From DATFDN01 sp035685165 (lineage in GTDB: Bacteria; Pseudomonadota; Alphaproteobacteria; Acetobacterales; Acetobacteraceae), in the NCBI GenBank assembly GCA_035685165.1, contig DASRBI010000010.1:62001-126000 (forward strand): a stretch of DNA of 64,000 bases, given 5' to 3'. Positions 61,311 to 64,000 of this stretch are shown piece by piece (the first letter of the stretch is position 1; every line of letters begins with the position of its first letter). The notes under the pieces were generated by a model. That model made no database searches. It was not told where the DNA came from and worked only from the letters and a program-made list of their open reading frames with translations. The translations under genes and the position numbers were made by a program.

Positions 61311-62891
61311 ATGCGACGCATCGACGCCCCCACGCTCCGCTCCTGGCTCACCGACGGCGCGGAGCTCGCGCTCCTTGACGCCCGCGAGGAAGGCGAGTTC
61401 GGCGCCTCCCATCTCTTTTGGGCCGTGCCCTGTCCGCTCTCGCAGCGCGAAATCCGTGCCCGCGCGCTCCTGCCGCGCAAGTCCGCGCGCATTGCCTGCG
61501 TCGATGACGGCAGGGGCCTCGCCGAACAGCTCGCCCTCTGGCTGGAAGCGGACGGCTGCACCGATGTCGCGGTGCTCGATGGCGGCACCAAGGCCTGGGC
61601 GGAGGCGGGCTACGTGCTGTTCAGCGGCGTCAACGTGCCTTCCAAGGCGTTCGGCGAATGGGTGGAGCACCATTACGGCACGGAAAGCGTCGATCCGCCG
61701 GTGCTCAAGTCCTGGCTGGATGAGCGCCGCAAGATGGTGATCCTCGACAGCCGCACGCGCGAGGAATTCGAACGCATGGCGATCCCCGGCGGGATCAGCG
61801 TGCCGGGCGGCGAACTCGTGTACCGCATCGGGGACCTCGCGCCCGACCCCGAAACCCTCGTCGTGGTCAACTGCGCCGGCCGCACCCGCTCCATCATGGG
61901 CGCGGAAAGCCTGCGCCGCGCGGGCATCCCCAACAAGGTTGTGGCGCTCCGCAACGGCACGATGGGCTGGGAGCTGGCGGGCCTCGAATGCGCGCGCGGC
62001 CGCACCGAGACCTTCGCGCCGGGCCGTCCCGCCACCGCCGCTCTGGCGCTCGAACGCGCGCGGCGCTTCGCCGAGGAAAGCGGCGTCGGCGTGATCGGGC
62101 CGCTCGATCTCGCCCGCTTCGAGGACGACCCGGGCCGCACGCTCTACCTGCTCGACGTGCGCGACCCTTCCGAATTCCGCGCCCGCCATCGCCCCGGCAG
62201 CCGCAACGCCCCGGGCGGCCAACTTGTGCAGGCGACAGACCAGTGGATCGGCGTCCGCAACGCCCGCATTGCGCTGCTTGACGACGACGGCGTGCGCGCC
62301 CGCATGGCTGGCGCTTGGCTGCGGCAGATGGGCCACCGCGACGTGTTCGTCGTGGAGGGCGGCCTCGCCGAACTCGCCGGCTCGGGCCGTGCGTCCGCCC
62401 CGGCGCCGGAACTCGCCGCCGCCGTGCCGACCGTCTCGCCCGCCGACCTCGCCGCGGCGCTGGAGGCGGGCGGCACGACGGTGATCGACCTAGCCCGCAG
62501 CATCGACTTCCGCCAGGGCCACATCCCGGGCGCCCTCTGGGCCGTCCGTACGCGGCTGAGCAACCTGGCGCCGCGGCTGCGCGACGCCGCGCGCGTTGTC
62601 CTCACCTCGCCCGACGGTGTGCTCGCGCGCCTCGCGGTCGCCGAGGCCGCGGCGCTCACGGCCGGACATGTGGCGGCGCTGGCGGGCGGCACCGCAGCGT
62701 GGCGGGCCGAGGGCCACCCGCTCCAGGCCGACCGCACCGATCCCCCAGACGAGGCCTGCGTCGATTTCTACCTCCGCCCCTACGACCGCAATTCCGGGAT
62801 CGAAGAGGCCATGCGGGCCTATCTCTCCTGGGAAATCGACCTCGTGAACGAGATCGCCCGCGACGGCACGGTGCACTTCGGTGCGGGCTGA
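61311..62891 (+). CDS. four-domain rhodanese (sulfurtransferase) with one active Cys
   Basis: The 526-residue product has four rhodanese modules (about 1-100, 125-230, 260-355, 375-480) and a 45-residue tail. Only module 2 has a catalytic Cys (C188, VVVNCAGRTRS). Modules 1, 3 and 4 show CVDDG, LDDDG and TSPDG at that position. Three inactive modules could bind partners or regulate. ATG 61311; the stop overlaps the comF start. Possible roles: thiosulfate or persulfide sulfur transfer. Confidence 0.9.
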   Translation: MRRIDAPTLRSWLTDGAELALLDAREEGEFGASHLFWAVPCPLSQREIRARALLPRKSARIACVDDGRGLAEQLALWLEADGCTDVAVLDGGTKAWAEAGYVLFSGVNVPSKAFGEWVEHHYGTESVDPPVLKSWLDERRKMVILDSRTREEFERMAIPGGISVPGGELVYRIGDLAPDPETLVVVNCAGRTRSIMGAESLRRAGIPNKVVALRNGTMGWELAGLECARGRTETFAPGRPATAALALERARRFAEESGVGVIGPLDLARFEDDPGRTLYLLDVRDPSEFRARHRPGSRNAPGGQLVQATDQWIGVRNARIALLDDDGVRARMAGAWLRQMGHRDVFVVEGGLAELAGSGRASAPAPELAAAVPTVSPADLAAALEAGGTTVIDLARSIDFRQGHIPGALWAVRTRLSNLAPRLRDAARVVLTSPDGVLARLAVAEAAALTAGHVAALAGGTAAWRAEGHPLQADRTDPPDEACVDFYLRPYDRNSGIEEAMRAYLSWEIDLVNEIARDGTVHFGAG

Positions 62892-63642
62892 CGCGGGGCT
62901 GCGCCACCTCGCCCGAGCCGGCGCTGCGGCGCTCGACCTGTTGCTGCCGCCGTCCTGCATCACCTGCGGGCGCGCGGTGGAGCGCAACGGCCTCCTCTGC
63001 CCCGAATGCTTCCGCCGCACCGGTTTCGTCACCGCGCCCTATTGCGACTGCTGCGGCGTGCCATTCGATGCGCGCCCGCCGGCACGCGGCCGGCTCGTCT
63101 GCGCCCGCTGCGACGCCGCCCCGTCCGCCTTCGCGCGGGTGCGCGCCGCGCTGCGCTACGACGCCGGAGCCCGCGCCCTCATCCTGCCGCTCAAGCACGC
63201 CGACCGCACCGAGATCGCCGCCGCGCTGGCCCCGATGATGGCGCGCGCCGGCGCCGAGCTGCTGCGCGAGACCGAACTGCTCGCGCCGGTGCCGCTGCAC
63301 CGCTGGCGCCTGTTCCGCCGCCGCTATAATCAGGCGGCGCTGCTCGCCCGGGCCATCGGCCGGCTGGCCCGCCGCCCGGTGCTGCCTGATGCGCTCGCCC
63401 GCACCCGCCGCACCGCCTCGATGGGCGCCAAGAGCGCCGCCGAGCGCCAGCGCGAGGTGGAAAACGCCTTCGCCGTCCGCCCCCGCCATGCCGTCCGCAT
63501 CGCCGGACGGCGCGTTCTGCTGATCGACGACGTGATGACCTCGGGAGCCACCGCCGATGCCTGCGCCCGCGCGCTGCTTGCCGCCGGGGCCGCGCGGGTC
63601 GATGTGCTGGTGGCCGCCCGCGTGCCCGATCCGCGCGCTTGA
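62881..63642 (+). CDS. comF: ComF-family phosphoribosyltransferase-like protein
   Basis: The 253-residue product has N-terminal zinc-finger Cys pairs (CITCGRAV, CPECF, CDCCGVPF, CARCDA) and a C-terminal PRTase fold with RRRYNQAALLARAI and PRPP motif VLLIDDVMTSGAT. It supports competence-type DNA uptake in other bacteria. GTG 62881 overlaps the rhodanese gene by 11 bp. comM lies 45 kb away. Confidence 0.9.
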   Translation: MRADAGLRHLARAGAAALDLLLPPSCITCGRAVERNGLLCPECFRRTGFVTAPYCDCCGVPFDARPPARGRLVCARCDAAPSAFARVRAALRYDAGARALILPLKHADRTEIAAALAPMMARAGAELLRETELLAPVPLHRWRLFRRRYNQAALLARAIGRLARRPVLPDALARTRRTASMGAKSAAERQREVENAFAVRPRHAVRIAGRRVLLIDDVMTSGATADACARALLAAGAARVDVLVAARVPDPRA

Positions 63643-63706
63643 AGACGTTGCGGGATGGATCGCTCAACCCGATTTGTCACGCCGGATGCAAGCAAGGCGA
63701 ACCGCA

Positions 63707-63967
63707 ATGCCCGAAGTCGAAATTTACACCCAGCTTTTCTGCCCCTATTGCGCCCGCGCGATGAACCTGCTGCGCCGCAAGGGAGTGGACTTCAAGGAAA
63801 TCGACGCCCCGCATGGCTCGGCCGAGCGCGCCGAGGCGACCCGTCGCTCGGGCGGGCGCACCACCATGCCGCAGATATTCATCAACGGTCGGCCGATCGG
63901 CGGCTCGGACGAGCTGATGGCGCTGGAGGAATCCGGCAAGTTGGACGAACTGCTGCATGCTGCATGA
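63707..63967 (+). CDS. grxC: glutaredoxin 3 (GrxC)
   Basis: The 86-residue dithiol glutaredoxin has CPYC active site (residues 12-15), TMPQIFINGRPIGGSDELMAL with the cis-Pro and GSH-binding residues. comF-grxC is a usual pair in alphaproteobacteria. ATG 63707; a longer in-frame reading lies inside comF. The stop overlaps the next start (ATGA). Confidence 0.95.
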   Translation: MPEVEIYTQLFCPYCARAMNLLRRKGVDFKEIDAPHGSAERAEATRRSGGRTTMPQIFINGRPIGGSDELMALEESGKLDELLHAA

Positions 63968-64000
63968 AGGTGACACTGCGGCAAATTCGTCACGAAGCTT
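63964..64000 (+). CDS. start of a further gene, possible ferredoxin reductase-type oxygenase reductase
   Basis: An ATG overlapping the grxC stop opens a frame that reads VTLRQIRHEA before the window ends. Only 12 residues are visible. The string resembles the first strand of VanB/phthalate-dioxygenase-reductase proteins, whereas the usual gene here would be a carbon-nitrogen hydrolase (Nit2), which begins differently. Identity is a guess. Confidence 0.3.
   Translation, partial: MKVTLRQIRHEA

Overview
The window looks like a chromosomal segment of a high-GC alphaproteobacterium, most likely a Rhodospirillales / Acetobacteraceae-type organism. I infer this from gene order (mnmG-rsmG-parA-parB; hisB-DUF2628-hisH-hisA-hisF-hisE-hinT; trx-Lon-SB-Trm112-DUF971), the aa3 oxidase genes and the very high GC3. 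It is not phage or plasmid DNA. I see no insertion sequence, CRISPR array or rRNA. One tRNA gene (Gln, TTG) is present.

Layout. (1) 0-4.4 kb: the 5' part of a CDP-diacylglycerol pyrophosphatase gene, then mnmG, rsmG, parA and parB, i.e. origin/segregation neighbourhood genes, with a degenerate parS-like site inside rsmG. (2) 4.4-8.0 kb: ctaC-ctaD-ctaB and a 43-residue CoxF-like gene, where the cox operon stops abruptly against parB. (3) 8.2-10.9 kb: two back-to-back methyltransferases, a cold-shock gene, tRNA-Gln and exonuclease III. (4) 10.9-17.6 kb: an oxidative and hydrolytic set (HSL-type esterase, alpha/beta hydrolase, LLM flavin enzyme, FAD monooxygenase), then pcm and an acyl-CoA-dehydrogenase-like flavoenzyme. 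(5) 17.6-22.4 kb: comM, rppH, divergent polysaccharide deacetylase and ctpA. (6) 22.7-24.5 kb: a 532-residue His-rich protein of unknown function and a decayed BNR/beta-propeller gene.

(7) 24.5-29.1 kb: the histidine operon (B, H, A, F, E) with hinT, an inserted GNAT gene and a DUF2628 membrane protein. (8) 29.1-36.3 kb: gmhB and gmhA (heptose precursor), two glycosyltransferases, a second S41 protease and an N-terminally short RNase R. (9) 36.4-38.6 kb: thioredoxin-TPR, Lon-substrate-binding, Trm112 and DUF971 genes, followed by an unusual set of 32-bp-spaced repeats and an SDR. (10) 39.7-51.0 kb: a complete urea module with the importer urtABCDE joined to urease ureD-A-B-C-E-F-G. The junctions inside it carry palindromic repeats, an orphan FitA-type antitoxin and a scrap of a CopG-type antitoxin. 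(11) 51.0-56.8 kb: an FAD monooxygenase and a branched-chain-type ABC importer with a fused permease-ATPase. (12) 57-64 kb: lipoprotein-like peptide, MFS transporter, small membrane protein, class III aminotransferase, BioC-like methyltransferase, four-domain rhodanese, comF, grxC and the start of a further gene.

Functionally, the urea module would import urea and split it to ammonia and CO2. The his genes would be one translationally coupled unit. gmhA/gmhB and the two glycosyltransferases fit lipopolysaccharide core synthesis. The most novel-looking items are the 532-residue unknown protein, the 32-bp periodic repeat after DUF971, the permease-ATPase fusion, the four-domain rhodanese, the oxidative cluster at 10.9-15.6 kb, and the repeat and toxin-antitoxin debris confined to the second half of the window.
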